Assembly (NCBI GenBank): GCA_935421135.1
Contig: OW285188.1
Location: 10,644,733 to 10,708,732, forward strand
Direction: 5' to 3'
Length of the DNA: 64,000 nucleotides
From: Bugulina stolonifera
Lineage: Eukaryota; Bryozoa; Gymnolaemata; Cheilostomatida; Bugulidae
How positions within the stretch are numbered: the first letter of the stretch is position 1; every line of letters begins with the position of its first letter. The notes beneath the pieces are model-generated. The model searched no databases and had not been told where the DNA came from. It saw nothing but the letters and a program-made list of their open reading frames with translations. Shown one piece after another: positions 51,501-63,350 of this stretch. The translations under genes were made by a program, and so were the position numbers.

Positions 51501-54500
51501 TTGTTATGTTATACTGTAGCATACAGACTCTACACCGTTTTGTTGTTATGTTATACTGTAGCATACCGACTCTACACTGTTGTACCCAAACTGATCAAGT
51601 TTGTGGATAACCTCACCAACTGGTATGTCAGGATGAACCGGCGCCGATTAAAGGGAGATAACGGAACAGCTGACTGCAAGGCAGCTGTTGAGACTCTATT
51701 TATAGTGATATACTCCATGGTTAAAGTCATGGTATGTTAATACACACTTATAAATGTCTTCCTACTTGACTAGGTATTTGAGAACTGAAGATCGTGTTCA
51801 CCAGTTCTATCTACATGTATATACATATGTGTCATCATGTGTGCATACATGTATCATAATGTGTATCTACAAATCTACTTGACTTGGTGAATATACTTGT
51901 ATTTTCTTACTCTGTCAACATGTAGCTCTAAATCTGCAACTTTTTTAGTTGTTTCTTAATTATAATAGTGCACTAGCAACTGGTTCCTTCACGTAATAAA
52001 GTATATTCACTGTAATAGTACTTACACTGTATATTCACTGTAATAGTACTTGGTGTAAAACATATTTCTTCACGTGGAGAATTATTGTTTAATAAACCTC
52101 AATTTAAACTTGAACTGTACTTGCCACTGATCACTATAATAGATTGTACTAATGTTAATCTCTGCAGGCACCATTCACACCTTTCTTAGCTGAGACATTA
52201 TACATGAATCTGAGGAAGGTGGTAGCCGGAGGTGAACAGGAAGCTAGTGTTCACTTCCTGTTGGTACCAGAGCCGAGGGAAGAGCTGATAGATACGGATA
52301 TAGAAAGAGCAGTGAGTAGGATGCAGTCTGTCATAGAACTGGGTAGAGTGAGTAGAGACAAGAGGACACTTCCTGTCAAGTACCCTCTCAAGGAGGTCGT
52401 CGTCATCAATGAGGATGTGGACTTCCTGAACGATGTGGACTCTCTACGTTCATACATTCTGGAGGTACGATTCAGCTCATGGTCTAGTAACGAGTGCATA
52501 TAATATTCAGGTCGAGTATTAGACTAGCTCTTAGGATTAGAACAGTGTCTACAGTTCTCTCTATGAAATACGAAAGCGAATGGTGTTCACATTTAATGTC
52601 TAGTAACTCATTTACGTACCTCCGTCTATCTATTGGTGTTTATGTATTAATTTTTTACTATTGGAGTCTAAAATTTTATTCAACCTCCTCTCTATTTTAT
52701 GTAGGCCTATCATTGAGTTGTAACATTGGTGCCACTTTATTTGGCTCTTTATCTACTCTACCATTCATGAAGGCAAAATTGGACTGAATGGCAAAGGGAT
52801 GTGTATATGTATCCGTTATTCACCTAACCTTACTAGATACTGCTTGTTGTCTGCTAAACAAGTAACTATGTAACATGTATAATAAACAGCTTGTAAATGT
52901 AAATGAATGCATATTTATCTGCTAATAGGAGTTGAATGTAAAATCTCTAACCACTACAACTGACCGCGAAGCATACAAAGTTAAGATGGAGGCACAGGGT
53001 GACTCTAAAGCTTTGGGAATCAGGTTGAGAGAAGCCAGTAAAGACATCTGCAAGCAGATTGCTGCTATGAGCCATGCTGACATATGCGCTCTCCAGGAGC
53101 AAGGTAAGTCTAGGTTTATTTCGTCAATGGCAATGTTCTAGATTATTCTTAGAGTTCTCTTACACTGTGATATCCATTAGAAATTGTAAGATTGTCTGTC
53201 TGTGATTTATAGTTTCATTTTCTGTTTGTGACAAACTTGTACTTATTACATAACAATTATGATAATATTATGTGCCTAGTGCCCATAACTAATATATTTA
53301 TAATTTAGAACTAAAGTGGATCTCACTCAAACATGTTTTGCGGTTAACGTGTAACGCATACAGTTATTACTCCACTATTTGTTCATCTTGTCAACAGGAA
53401 GTGTAGAGATACAGGGTCACCGTATCGACGTCTCTGAAGTACGTATCAAACTGAGTGTTGCCGACTCTAAGAACTCAAACTATGAAGCCAACTCTGACTG
53501 GCAAGCCTTAGTGCTGCTCAACTGTGCAGTAGATGAGGAAGCTATGAGTGAGGGGCTGGCTAGAGAGGTCACCAACCGTATACAGAAACTGAGGAAAGAG
53601 GTACTAAGGCTACCATTATTGGTATACATTGTGCTGTGTGGAATGATTTGATGCCAGTCATTTATCTCTAACAAATAATAGCATTTGTTTAATTAAATTT
53701 AAATTAAAAAATAACTTTAAAATATTACGTAGTTACAGGTAGTTATAGTGCTTTTATTAAATGTTGAATTCTAGTATATCAAAACAGGTAGACTGGCCGC
53801 TGATATAGAAGTTGTGTTACACCTTGCATAGAATGCATATCGCAACCCTTTTCTAATAGGCAGGACTGCAACCAAACGATGAGATCAGCATCTACTACGA
53901 GGCAGACAAGGCACTCGTAGATGTAGTGGAGCAGAACCAGGAACTCATTCAGACGGCAGTTAAACAGCCTCTACTTAATAAACCCCCTGCTGACTCTGAC
54001 CAGGTCATACTGGACAAGGAAGACAAGGTACGGCATAAGTGCACTATACATGTGGTATACCGTATTATATACACGTGCTCGGTCTTCTGCTCGCACACTT
54101 CACTAGAGGACTTGAAGCCCAGACTACATATTTATGTTGGACAAGTTGGTAATCGAATAAAAAGAAACGCTCAGCACTGAGAGTCTCAATTTAGAACTGT
54201 TTAAACTCTGCATTTAACATAATTATTATGTACAATGTATATATATAATACAAGTACCATAGTAACAACTAGAACCAGTCATCTGGACTTGAGGGAGACA
54301 ACTCTAACATATACAAATAGTTAATACTATTCACACCGGTGAGTGATGGAGTTGTACATACAGGTTTTCCCAAAGCTGTTGTTGAATGGCCAACAACTGA
54401 GTAATGGAGGACAAAAAGGTTATTGAATATATGATTATATTTTATTCAGGTGAAAGAGCACAAGCTAAAAATCACACTTGTAGCCCGAGGAAATACTCTT

Positions 54501-55670
54501 GGTATGTCTTTCAACATTAAGGTTTCAGAACCTGGGTTTAAATACTGCAATATATCTAAGGATGGACTGATGGCAACAGTCGTACTGGAGACACCCATTG
54601 GCTCCAATAACTATATGACATATGGCTGTCTGTGCGAGTCGGTAAGGATCGCACAACTCCTGCTATCTGACAATCTCCTTTGTTAGCTAGTGAATAATAT
54701 TTTGGCATGTTTTGGTAATTGCTATCCAAATTACATCATCATATCTCAAAAAATAGCATAACTCTCAAACTTTTTATATCGCTTTTTGTAACAAATCCCC
54801 AGCATTTGTGTTTCTGTTGTCATATTATGTTTATTTACCTACATGTACACTGTTTAGTGCATGCACACAAGTATGATGGTAATATCTACAGTCTTCTTCT
54901 GTTATTGTGTGTATGCATATTGTGCATCCAGCTAATTCACTTTGGTATAATATTATTTCAGACTAAGCAAATATTTGGTATGAAAGATCGAGCTAAGCTC
55001 TACCTGGGACCTGATGCTGTGACATCATCACACAATATGGCCGACTTGGAAGGCAAACTACTGACTGTGGGTCCACCCACCACCAAGTTAACATGCAATG
55101 GTCCAGCGTGCAAGGTTGTATATGCAGCTTCAGAGCAAGGGGAGGTACAAGCTTTGGTTAGTGAGAACCCAGCAGGGAAGAATGTCGTTAACAAGAACCA
55201 GGTAGGTCACATACATGTAGATGGCGTCATGCTGACTTAGCGACTTTTTGTGTTCACATGCTACACCTAATAGCCAGTAACGTATTTGAGTGTAGGCAGT
55301 GAGTTATATACAGTTGGAAATGACAAGGCTACTCATGAACGTATAATATATATATATAACTATCTGTCTATTGCTGTTCAGAGATGAGGCCAATCTCAGA
55401 TAGTGAATACTTTCTTAGTTCACCTAATGCAAAAGTTCAATGCGGTATGCGAATGAGTTTCTATTATCCTGTTCATGGCATATTGTATATCGTATATTTA
55501 TTTATGTTGTATAACATGTCTGTTACAATTTTATTTAAGCAAAGTGACTTGTAAGTTGAAATGGTATGTAACCGTCAGCAATGCTTATGTTGTAGATGGA
55601 GAAGCTGGTGAATGGATCAGAGAAAGTATATAAACTATATTCAGATATCCAATTGACCAAACCTCTGTGA
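42502..55670 (+). CDS. IARS1: Isoleucyl-tRNA synthetase, cytoplasmic
   Basis: IARS1 charges tRNA-Ile with isoleucine and is part of the animal multi-synthetase complex. Twenty-three exons join in phase to 1223 aa (human 1262): 42502-42620, 45044-45200, 45390-45509, 45697-45831, 46151-46373, 46576-46663, 46799-46955, 47311-47525, 47800-47898, 48336-48536, 48848-48994, 49393-49527, 49821-49904, 50383-50527, 51054-51180, 51562-51731, 52168-52464, 52929-53103, 53398-53600, 53860-54027, 54450-54641, 54962-55201, 55596-55670. The class I signatures are present: HYGH (55-58) and KMSKR (603-607). GWDCHGLPV, the editing-domain [13 protein letters not shown] and [20 protein letters not shown] are also conserved, as are the anticodon-binding segments ([13 protein letters not shown]) and the UNE-I-like C-terminal repeats. 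The ATG at 42502 gives the conserved [14 protein letters not shown] start. Intron 1 holds a transposon and intron 15 a splice-acceptor array. Confidence 0.97.
42794..44854. mobile_element. Degenerate DNA transposon in IARS1 intron 1
   Basis: The left end (42794-42814) and the reversed right end (44834-44854) share terminal inverted repeats of about 21 bp with the common core GGGTAAGATCAA. Together they enclose 2.06 kb that fits entirely in the intron. The word GGTAACGGAGTAAC occurs six times inside it, all in the same orientation: 42814, 42982, 43180, 43195, 44291 (one change) and 44458. A broken coding region lies on the minus strand (43535-44230). A target duplication could not be fixed by eye. 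The superfamily is not recognised. Confidence 0.65.
43535..44230 (-). pseudogene. Broken element-encoded protein inside the intron 1 transposon
   Basis: Read on the minus strand, one segment contains [20 protein letters not shown], then a stop, then [18 protein letters not shown] and [21 protein letters not shown] frame change near 43760 leads into a second piece ending at 43535. The words SDGxxxxFKxRY and (H/Y)[11 protein letters not shown](I/V)KR are typical of a group of cnidarian and sponge uncharacterised proteins that I take to be element-encoded; this is from memory. An in-frame stop near 44100 and the frame change show it is not functional. Confidence 0.5.
47728..47790. repeat. Three 18-bp tandem units upstream of IARS1 exon 9
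   Basis: CATCATTACTAGGCTGAC repeats three times with few changes and ends about 15 bp before the acceptor of exon 9 (exon start 47800). It occupies the place where the branch point should lie. Confidence 0.75.
51310..51575 (+). repeat. Tandem array of duplicated 3' splice sites before IARS1 exon 16
   Basis: The acceptor of exon 16 (CTGTAG followed by CATACCGACTCTACACTGTT, exon start 51562) is repeated upstream. Possible exon starts fall at 51313, 51360, 51394, 51436, 51478, 51520 and 51562; the last five are exactly 42 bp apart. Each unit brings its own pyrimidine-rich tract, AG and first codons (AYRLYTV). Use of the acceptors at 51436, 51478 or 51520 would add 42, 28 or 14 residues in frame with no stop. 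The one at 51394 meets TGA at once. Confidence 0.9.
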
Positions 55671-57302
55671 TGATGAGACTTAATAGGTTAATATTGGCTA
55701 ACTGATAGCAATTGTAAACCATGTATACTATTTATTAGTATAATACGTTATACATGTACATCTATTTATCAACTATATGGTTGTTTCTCTCACTGATATG
55801 TTTTCACACAAGAAACCTGAAATAAATTGTGCCACTTCCAGTTGTCAGCTCATCCCACCAGTGCTTTATCTTATAAAGTCAACGCTGCTACTTTTTGCTG
55901 TTGTTTTCTCAGCCTCTAGAAAATATTGGTGTCTATGTCACAATCTACCTGAGCATTCTAGTTTTTAACTTTACCTTGATTTGCTTACTATTTATGCTTA
56001 TTGTTCCAACAGCATAACTTTTTAAATATTTGTAACATAATTATAATTATGGTGTTTACCCTATACCACAAATAAAAGTTTCTTTTGCTGATAGTGAAAA
56101 ATTCTATGTAAAGAGAGGTTAGCTTCAAAGATTATGGGGAATCTGTAAATAGCTTACCACTAAACCCAATAATTTATACACTAGACTTGAACTCTGTAAA
56201 ATGTAAATGGCCAACCACATGTATGTAATTTTAATGCAGTATATAATATTATGATCATGATGTGGTTTAGAATCCCGCTAATAATTACATGTACAATATT
56301 TACATTTAGTTCATCGTGACCATGGATTGCTCTCATCGCATTTCACAACTACTCAGATATCAAATAGCTACCCATGTCCAACTGGCATCACAGCTGGTAG
56401 GTGTAGACAACTCCTAACGCTGGTTGTTCCTTGTGCCTACCAGCCTATGTCTACTATTGCATGTGTATAACTACCTTCTAGGCCTCTACCCTTGTAGCCT
56501 GTAGGTACAATCTAAATGTTCCAACAGTGCGGTTAGCTCCCTAGCTTAGCAGCACCAATTCAATATGAATTGAGTGTATAGTTTAATCCAAATGGAAAAA
56601 TGTGCACAGTAAAAGGGCCCACAATATATATATACATGTACATGTAGTAACATAAGAAACCACACATTAGTTCTTACACTGGTTGGTTACATTGACTGCT
56701 GTTTACAATAATGATACATGTATATAAAGTAACGTTAGAAGGATGACAGTTTACAACAGTACAAAGAGCTGGTATAGGTGTAGCCCTCTAGGTGTAACAA
56801 ATAATAGTAATAACAGTTTATTATAATGATAATTATATAGCTTACAGTCCTACAGTAACAAAGAATAAGTAATGCCACAAGATTATAATGTATATGTTAG
56901 AAAAAACCAGTTAGCTGGCAAAAAGTCCATGGCCCATTCTTTCCTCTGAATAAGGCAAGATGTACATTGTAATATGCAAATAAAATGTATGACCTGTTTG
57001 CAGATTTCTATCACTCCTTGCTATTACCAAGCTTATGGGTGTCCAGAACTCGTCTTACGCTGCTTCTTTTTGCTGCTATTTTCCAAACTGTCATGTCACA
57101 CCATGAAAACCCTATGAACGTTTGCCTATGAACCTCACAATTCACTCCTACACTGAATTTTTATCTCTACCTTAATTTTCATAGTAGTTATGCTAATTTA
57201 TATGGGATTATTTACCCTTGACTACAAAAAAGCTGTTTCCTTGTTTGGCACCGAGGAATTCTGTGTATAAAGAAGATAACTTCAACTATGACTACCTAAA
57301 CC

Positions 57303-57343
57303 AAAAGTGGTACAATAACTTATAACAATCATTGTACCACTTT
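57303..57343. repeat. Short perfect hairpin
   Basis: The arms AAAGTGGTACAAT and ATTGTACCACTTT enclose a 14-bp loop. It directly precedes the foldback element at 57345 and may belong to the same insertion. Confidence 0.6.
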
Positions 57344-57344
57344 G

Positions 57345-57462
57345 CCTAAGCCATGGGCACTCACAAGCTATTGATAATAATTAGAAGCTGTCCTCCCTCA
57401 ACAAATTGATAGAGGACAACTTCTAATTATAATCAGTAGTTAAGGAGTGCCCAAGACCTAAA
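57345..57462. repeat. MITE-like foldback element (family copy 2)
   Basis: The outer arms carry GGGCACTC (57355-57362) and GAGTGCCC (57445-57452). The inner arms (57373-57395 and 57411-57434) contain AGAAGCTGTCCTC and GAGGACAACTTCT, the same core as the foldback at 6558-6615. The nested inverted order is typical of small non-autonomous elements. Confidence 0.6.
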
Positions 57463-57841
57463 TCGCTAATGAGTGTAATTGTAGTGTAATTGTAGTGTAA
57501 TCCGTGATGTGGTTTATTGTTATAAAATATCACAATAGAATCCCACTAACATTTGATCGAATAAATAATATTTACATTCATTAGTTCACTGTAACCATGG
57601 ATAATTCTTATCAAAGTTCACAAAAGATGATCTATCTATAGACACTGACATTGACCTTGGGTTTATCAAATAGCTTATGTAATACATACATGTAAATATT
57701 ATCAGTCATAATTTACCTCCCAGTGACCCAAAATATCCAGCATACATGCATAACAACAATATGTAGTGATCTAGTTATAGCTGCTACTTTTCCTGCCTCT
57801 AGACCATCATTTTATTAAACAGTAAAGCAAGCATCCCTTCT

Positions 57842-60800
57842 TTAATACACCACAATGTTCATCTTTGTGGGCAACTACAAAAAAATAATGTTATCAGCTT
57901 AAATTGTTTACTATCATCCTTCATGTAACAATACTGGATGTCAACACAAATAATTAAAACTGCAGACACAGGTGTGGTATTTTTAAAACCAGCAATAGCT
58001 ATAATAGACATGGCTTATGGTACACACAAAATAATATAACAGCCAAGATGTTCACAGAAACTGTTTAGTGTAATGATTGTATGACAGTAACGTACATGTA
58101 AGTTACTAGATACACTTACCTAATAGTCAGTTGTAGATTACAAGGGTATTGTGGCACACCCTGACAGGGACTAGTTCAAACATAAAGCAGTTTAGCAAGA
58201 GAAAACAACAACAACTATACATTTACTAACCTTGCTGGCTTTGTTGTTATTTTTATTTCTCTTTCCAATCATGCTATAGGCAATGATGCTAATTGCTGAG
58301 ATTATGATAAAATAACTGGTATACATCAGGTGTATGTTGATCCTTCCCTCATCCTATAATTAGAACAAACAAAATAATATATTGATAAACAGTCAGGAGT
58401 TATCATAGGCAAACTAGCACAGCACACAAAATACAATTCAATATAATGAACAGTATTATATAGACAGATAAATGTGCCCACATTGATCATGATTGTACTG
58501 ATATTATGACATAGCTTCAGTTTCCTACAGCTGGCTAACAGAGCTTTGGTTATGGTATCTGACCACTGAGCAGTAACTCAGTCTCCAGTAGGAGAATATT
58601 GAAGGTTTGATGTCAATATAGTTTGTACATATATGAGGGGAGCATGTGCTATACAACATGTGCAACTTCACCGTAAGACATCTATAGCAATATAATCTAG
58701 TAAACCCTACATCCAGATAGATACTTACAACAGAAATGTAGACATCCATGTTGTGTTCCCATTTCTGATCCACATGAAACTTGGGTGTATCCAGGGTACA
58801 CGGGGTTACCATGGTAACATGACTCTCTTCAGAGTGATCAGCAGAATATTGACATGTGGATATATCCCTAAAATATAAACATTTACGTCTAACATAAGGT
58901 AGTGAGAGGCATTATGAATGCTCATCCAGAGATTAGTTTGTAATGGTAAGACACACTCCTATTATTCGATATTCTTCCTAACATAATATATTATACAGCC
59001 GATACATTACACCATTGTGCCAAGCCAATAGCTTGTCTAAGCAAGGAGGAGAAACTCCAGTGTGGACTCCACAATAAAAGAAAACTGTTTTATCATGTCT
59101 AAGCACTAACTATAGCACTGTGTGTACAACGGTATATACTATCATACATGCAAGTGTATTTGAATATACCAACCTTATATATGAGGGTAATGGTGCATCA
59201 CTAGATATATTTATGTATGCTGGTACCAGCACATCTCTAGAGTGTCTAGTGGATGTAGATAGATTATGCTGTATGAAATAAGTTAAGTGGACAGTATTAT
59301 TTCCTTCTGACCTGGATCCTAAAATATATAGTACGAAAATATTTACTTGGTGAAAGAGAGATAAATGATAAGTATAACTGTCTTATTTCCTTGTACAATA
59401 GCATATGGTATGGTGTGCCTAAGGGTCAGTAACCAGATGATATACTTGTATATGCTTGCATATTGTAAATTAATGTATAATAAAGCTCATGTAATAGATA
59501 AGTATGTACAGTATGGCTGTATGGAACAATCTGTACATAAGTTTTAGTATCCAGACTCTACATTATATACCCTGTGACTATATTCAGGTCAAGAACTATA
59601 AATAAGAATAAAACAAAATGGCATGGCTTAGCAGGTCACTGACCAGTGTCCACTGTCCAGTTGACATAAAAGATTGGGCATCAGTGAAAACCAATGGTGA
59701 TTCCAATAAGTCTATGAGTAGTTTAGCCACAGTTCCAAGGTAAACTAAAACAATAAGTGGGTGTGTAACAGATACACCCACTTATTATTTTAGTTGACAA
59801 CTAATAACTGAATGAGCTACACCAGAGCCATTTATTGTGATAAACGGCTCTGGGCCACATCAGGTTACATGCTTGTAAAACTTCACAGTGAAAATACTAA
59901 TACTATGCATATCTATATAGACTAAGATTAGATGATATATTTACATGTATGTGCTAGTTTAGACCCCATACCTGCATCTATGAGTCGGTTACTGGGTACC
60001 GACGATTTAAATATAGATTTATTCTTAAATGTTGGATAGTAGTCCCCTGGTATAACAATAACCATCTGCAGACAAGCGCTGAAATACAACGAGATAGAGA
60101 TTAATTTACTTCATAGTGCAATGCATTTTATGTGCCGAAAGGAATTCTCTCCCCATGTATTGTGCAGAGTGAAAGTTGGTAACAGATGAAATCCTTTACG
60201 GCTGATTAAAATAACTACTCTACTCCTGTTTCTTGTAAAATATATTAATGGCCAGAAATAGTTGCTGGTATTTATGAAAAATCTTACATTTTGAACAAGT
60301 AAAAGCAACCACTCATTTCACATAGTACGATTATATTATTTGATAATTTTTCAACATATAATATACATTAAAAATATTACATAATATACATGTAACATTA
60401 CATAATATACTAGTCGTACTAGAAATAACTATAGCACACCCTACCTTTCTTTTGAATTAAACTGTTTAGAGATTTCAGCCTTTTCCAATGTTCTATTAAC
60501 ACCAGTTTCAGTGTCTGGTGTTACTTCAACATTCTCTTTTGTGCTATTGAGGCACCAATTTAGTTTACTAAACTGTGATATAAATTTACTTAGGGCCTGA
60601 AAATAAAGATTAATATAAATGTATAACGCAATCAACGTAAAAGATAACACAGGATGCGACATTTTAATGTCATACATTTAGTTTAGGTACAGCTAAGGGT
60701 TTTGCTCCAATGACTGTAAGATTAACCCAACCCAGACTAAAAGGTGAACTTGAGGCCCTATGCACCTAAAAGAAAGTATCAGTTCCCATACCATCAGACT

Positions 60801-61017
60801 GCTGCTCACAGAAGGTAAAAGGTGGTGTACTTACCAAAGGTATTGGCTGTAGAGTAGGTGAGTGAGAGTTGATATTAGTAATATAGTATGCTGTGCACAC
60901 AAATGCTGCCGATACAACAAGCAGTACCAGTACTATGATGCCGAGAGGATTCCGTGACTTTATGCATGTCGAAACAGATTCACCAGCATCTTTCACACGC
61001 GATTTACAGCAGGGCAT
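57842..61017 (-). CDS. TMEM248/TMEM219-family two-pass membrane protein
   Basis: This is an animal membrane protein family of poorly known role. Seven exons are well supported: 61017-60835, 60765-60676, 60596-60445, 60078-59972, 59318-59174, 58867-58729 and 58353-58231. An eighth at 57874-57842 is proposed by phase and a good pyrimidine tract, for about 323 aa (human TMEM248 has 314). The N-terminus is a short cytoplasmic Cys/Lys-rich stretch, then one hydrophobic helix (NPLGIIVLVLLVVSAAFV, about 23-40). A luminal part with N-glycosylation-type sites (NLT, NTT-like) and paired Cys follows. Near the end, INIHLMYTSYF precedes a second hydrophobic helix, matching INLHLMHTSYF of TMEM248. If the last exon is wrong, reading through exon 7 reaches a stop within about 14 codons. 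TMEM248 is the closest family I recall, but the orthologue (TMEM248 or TMEM219) cannot be settled. Confidence 0.78.
59743..59795. repeat. Near-perfect 53-bp hairpin in an intron
   Basis: Arms of 22 bp (59743-59764 and 59774-59795; core AATAAGTGGGTGT) match with one difference around a 9-bp loop. A second hairpin (CCAGAGCC/GGCTCTGG) follows at 59822-59853. Both lie in the TMEM248-like intron between exons 4 and 5. They could be a small MITE or a structured intronic RNA. Confidence 0.7.
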
Positions 61018-61284
61018 GATCCCTTTTATTTACTGTTTAGTGATATGAGTTTTTACATATGGCTATGATAGTCCACAACCTGTAACATAAAAGTGAGATT
61101 ACAATTAGGCCTAAATAAGACTTATTGGTTTTACTTTCCGTTATTAATCCCAGGTAAGAAAGGTAAGAGTTGAAGAGATTAGCATTTTGTCTAATTTGGG
61201 GTAGAGAGGGGGGTCTTGGCCTGCTGCTTCTCAGCATGGTGAAGTGCCTATGTGGTACAGGAGTAATTCAAGGTTGAATGCTCT

Positions 61285-61380
61285 TCTTAACACCACTAAT
61301 GACTTTTACAGGATTCGAACCTGATCCCAACATGAAAATACCGAGATTCCAACTACTAGGCCACGGCTACTCCCTTAAAA
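61285..61380 (-). repeat. tRNA-derived SINE-like element
   Basis: On the minus strand the A-box-like TAGCCGTGGCCTAGTAGTTG is followed by the B-box GGTTCGAATCC about 30 bp downstream. The spacing and words are those of a tRNA gene 5' region, but the acceptor and T stems do not pair well, so a SINE head is more likely than a working tRNA gene. Confidence 0.55.
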
Positions 61381-61690
61381 TTATGTCTAAGTGCATTAGC
61401 AACATGGCCACTTGAATAAAAAAAAAAACCAGACCACATCACAATCAATAAGAGCTTTGCATATATAGTAAGCAGGGCCCAAGTGTATGCTTACATAGCG
61501 CGGTCTGTAGACCTACTCAATATAGGATAATTAGATTTTTAAAATAAGCATACATGGAACTCACAATACAACTCAACTCATTTTTGATCGTATCAGTGAA
61601 GTGATTTTAATTTGTGATTTTACTAATTTTGATGTCAACTTAAACTAGAACATGTTGTATAACATCTATTAAACATTTTTAAATTGTGTT

Positions 61691-61810
61691 AGATGACTAG
61701 GTGCTGTAGAACCCTAGGTTCAAACCCCAGTCAGGGAAAGGGATGGGCTATTTCTATTGTACAAATGTGGAACCAAGTGTCAGGCTGGTCATAAATAAAT
61801 TTCCTTAAAA
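61691..61810 (+). repeat. tRNA-derived SINE-like element, second copy of the 26625 family
   Basis: GGTTCAAACCCCAGTCAGGG and the following CAGGCTGGTCATAA...AAATTTCCTT block repeat the order seen at 26625-26735. It ends in an A-rich stretch (AAAAGAAAAATAA), as SINE tails often do. Confidence 0.55.
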
Positions 61811-61995
61811 GAAAAATAACATGCTAAATAATTATAATTATTATTAAAAATACAATTCTATTCTTTATAACATAAACTTAAATATAACTATAATCTAATA
61901 TAAACACGTCATATTACTAACATTACATTAGATAAACATTTTCTATATTTATATTAATAATTAAAACATTTATAATATATTATATTAATTAACTA

Positions 61996-62176
61996 ATTCA
62001 ATAATTATATTCAATACTGTATAGTACTAGCCTCTGGTGAAATATATTTATATTTTAAATTTAATAATTATAATATTATATATATATTATAGTAAGTATT
62101 ATAGTTATTAAATTGAAAATATAAATATATTTCACTAAAGAATAGTACTATACAATATCGAATATAATTATTGAAT
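61996..62176. repeat. 181-bp near-complete palindrome
   Basis: The left end ATTCAATAATTATATTCAAT and the right end ATATAATTATTGAAT, the inner AGTACTAT/ATAGTACT pair and the inner GTGAAATATATTTATATTTT with its inverse all align. The whole 181 bp can fold on itself around an AT-only centre near 62080. It looks like a foldback MITE in an AT-rich region that continues to about 62420. Confidence 0.7.
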
Positions 62177-63350
62177 AATATAAATATAATATATTGAATA
62201 TACTAATTAATATTAATTTTTAATATAATTATTTTATAACACTAATATTTTCGCTGAAACAATTAGTGAATTACAATTTAACAATATGAATATATTACAT
62301 ATATCGGCTAACCACAATAATAATTTAACAAGATAAATACCAATTATGCAATAATAGTTAATAATATAACAATTGTTATTATAATTAATAATTATAATTA
62401 TTATAATAACGTAATTAGTAACTTAAACATAACATACAATACATAGATAAAGACAAACATGAATAAAGATCAGGTTCGTAGATAACTTCTTAGTAAGCGG
62501 ATAGTGATAAGCAATGATCTAAATAATATGATGAGAGTAATGTAATGTAATGTACAGTTCATGTAAAATACAGGTTTCTGATTGTTATGGCTAATTGTCT
62601 CTGTTGTAGTGATATAAATAATATATGAGCAGCAGTAGTGATATAAATAATATATAATATAATTACAATTATAATCTCAATCAAAAAATTTGGTGCACGC
62701 AAAAAATATTAGCCTATATTTTATTTCATTTTCCTATCACAAAACATTTTCTCACATTACTATCATTTCTCAACCAATTTGCCTGCATTTAGAGATAAAA
62801 AATAAAGATTACTTTTACTACTACTACTACTACAAAGATAAAGTAAAGTAAAAGTTTTAATTTGAATTTCACCTTTCTTTAGATGAGTCTCAATGACCTG
62901 TCCGATCTCCAACCAACAACTTGGTTCTGTTTATATAGTTATTAACGGAGAGCAACTCTATACAACAAACAAACTCTATGGGCTATGGTGATGCTATACG
63001 TATACAATGTATATGTAGTTTGATTCAGTCGTGTCAAGCCCAAATCTTTTTTTCTAGCTTTGACCCAGCCAGGAAATAGGCCAAGAAACTTTGGTTGAAG
63101 ACAGAATGTTGCAGGCAGAATGTCAACCTGACTTTAGTACGGCAATTAAATCACCTGTAGAGCGTAGTCTAAGCGGCAACATATTAATCAGTTCGAGTTG
63201 TCCGTTCTTGTTTATTCCAAGAGACGATAACTTCTTACCATGGTGTCAACAGCTTCCCCATTCTGCATTATTATTGTGCATGTATATATACATTACATTG
63301 TAATGGTAAAATGTGACTCAACTCAGCCTCCCGACTACAGGACACTTATT

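Larger units (their letters stand above)
55671..57841. other. Intergenic between convergent IARS1 and TMEM248-like gene, with a diverged duplication
   Basis: IARS1 polyadenylation is likely near AATAAA at about 55822 or 56073. Segments at about 55850-56400 and 57000-57640 share several blocks in the same order (a CTACTTTTTGCTG-like block, then AGAATCCC(G/A)CTAA, then GACCATGGAT or its AACCATGGAT variant). They look like an old tandem duplication of about 1.2 kb. No gene is seen. Confidence 0.5.

Noticed and set aside
51299..51610. 103-codon frame with [12 protein letters not shown] repeats
   Set aside because: It is the other reading frame of the 42-bp splice-acceptor array in IARS1; the AYRLYTV frame is the one that joins the enzyme.
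59596..59781. Possible extra exon of the TMEM248-like gene
   Set aside because: It lies between two exons that already join in phase (phase 1 to phase 1), shows no similarity and overlaps a hairpin.
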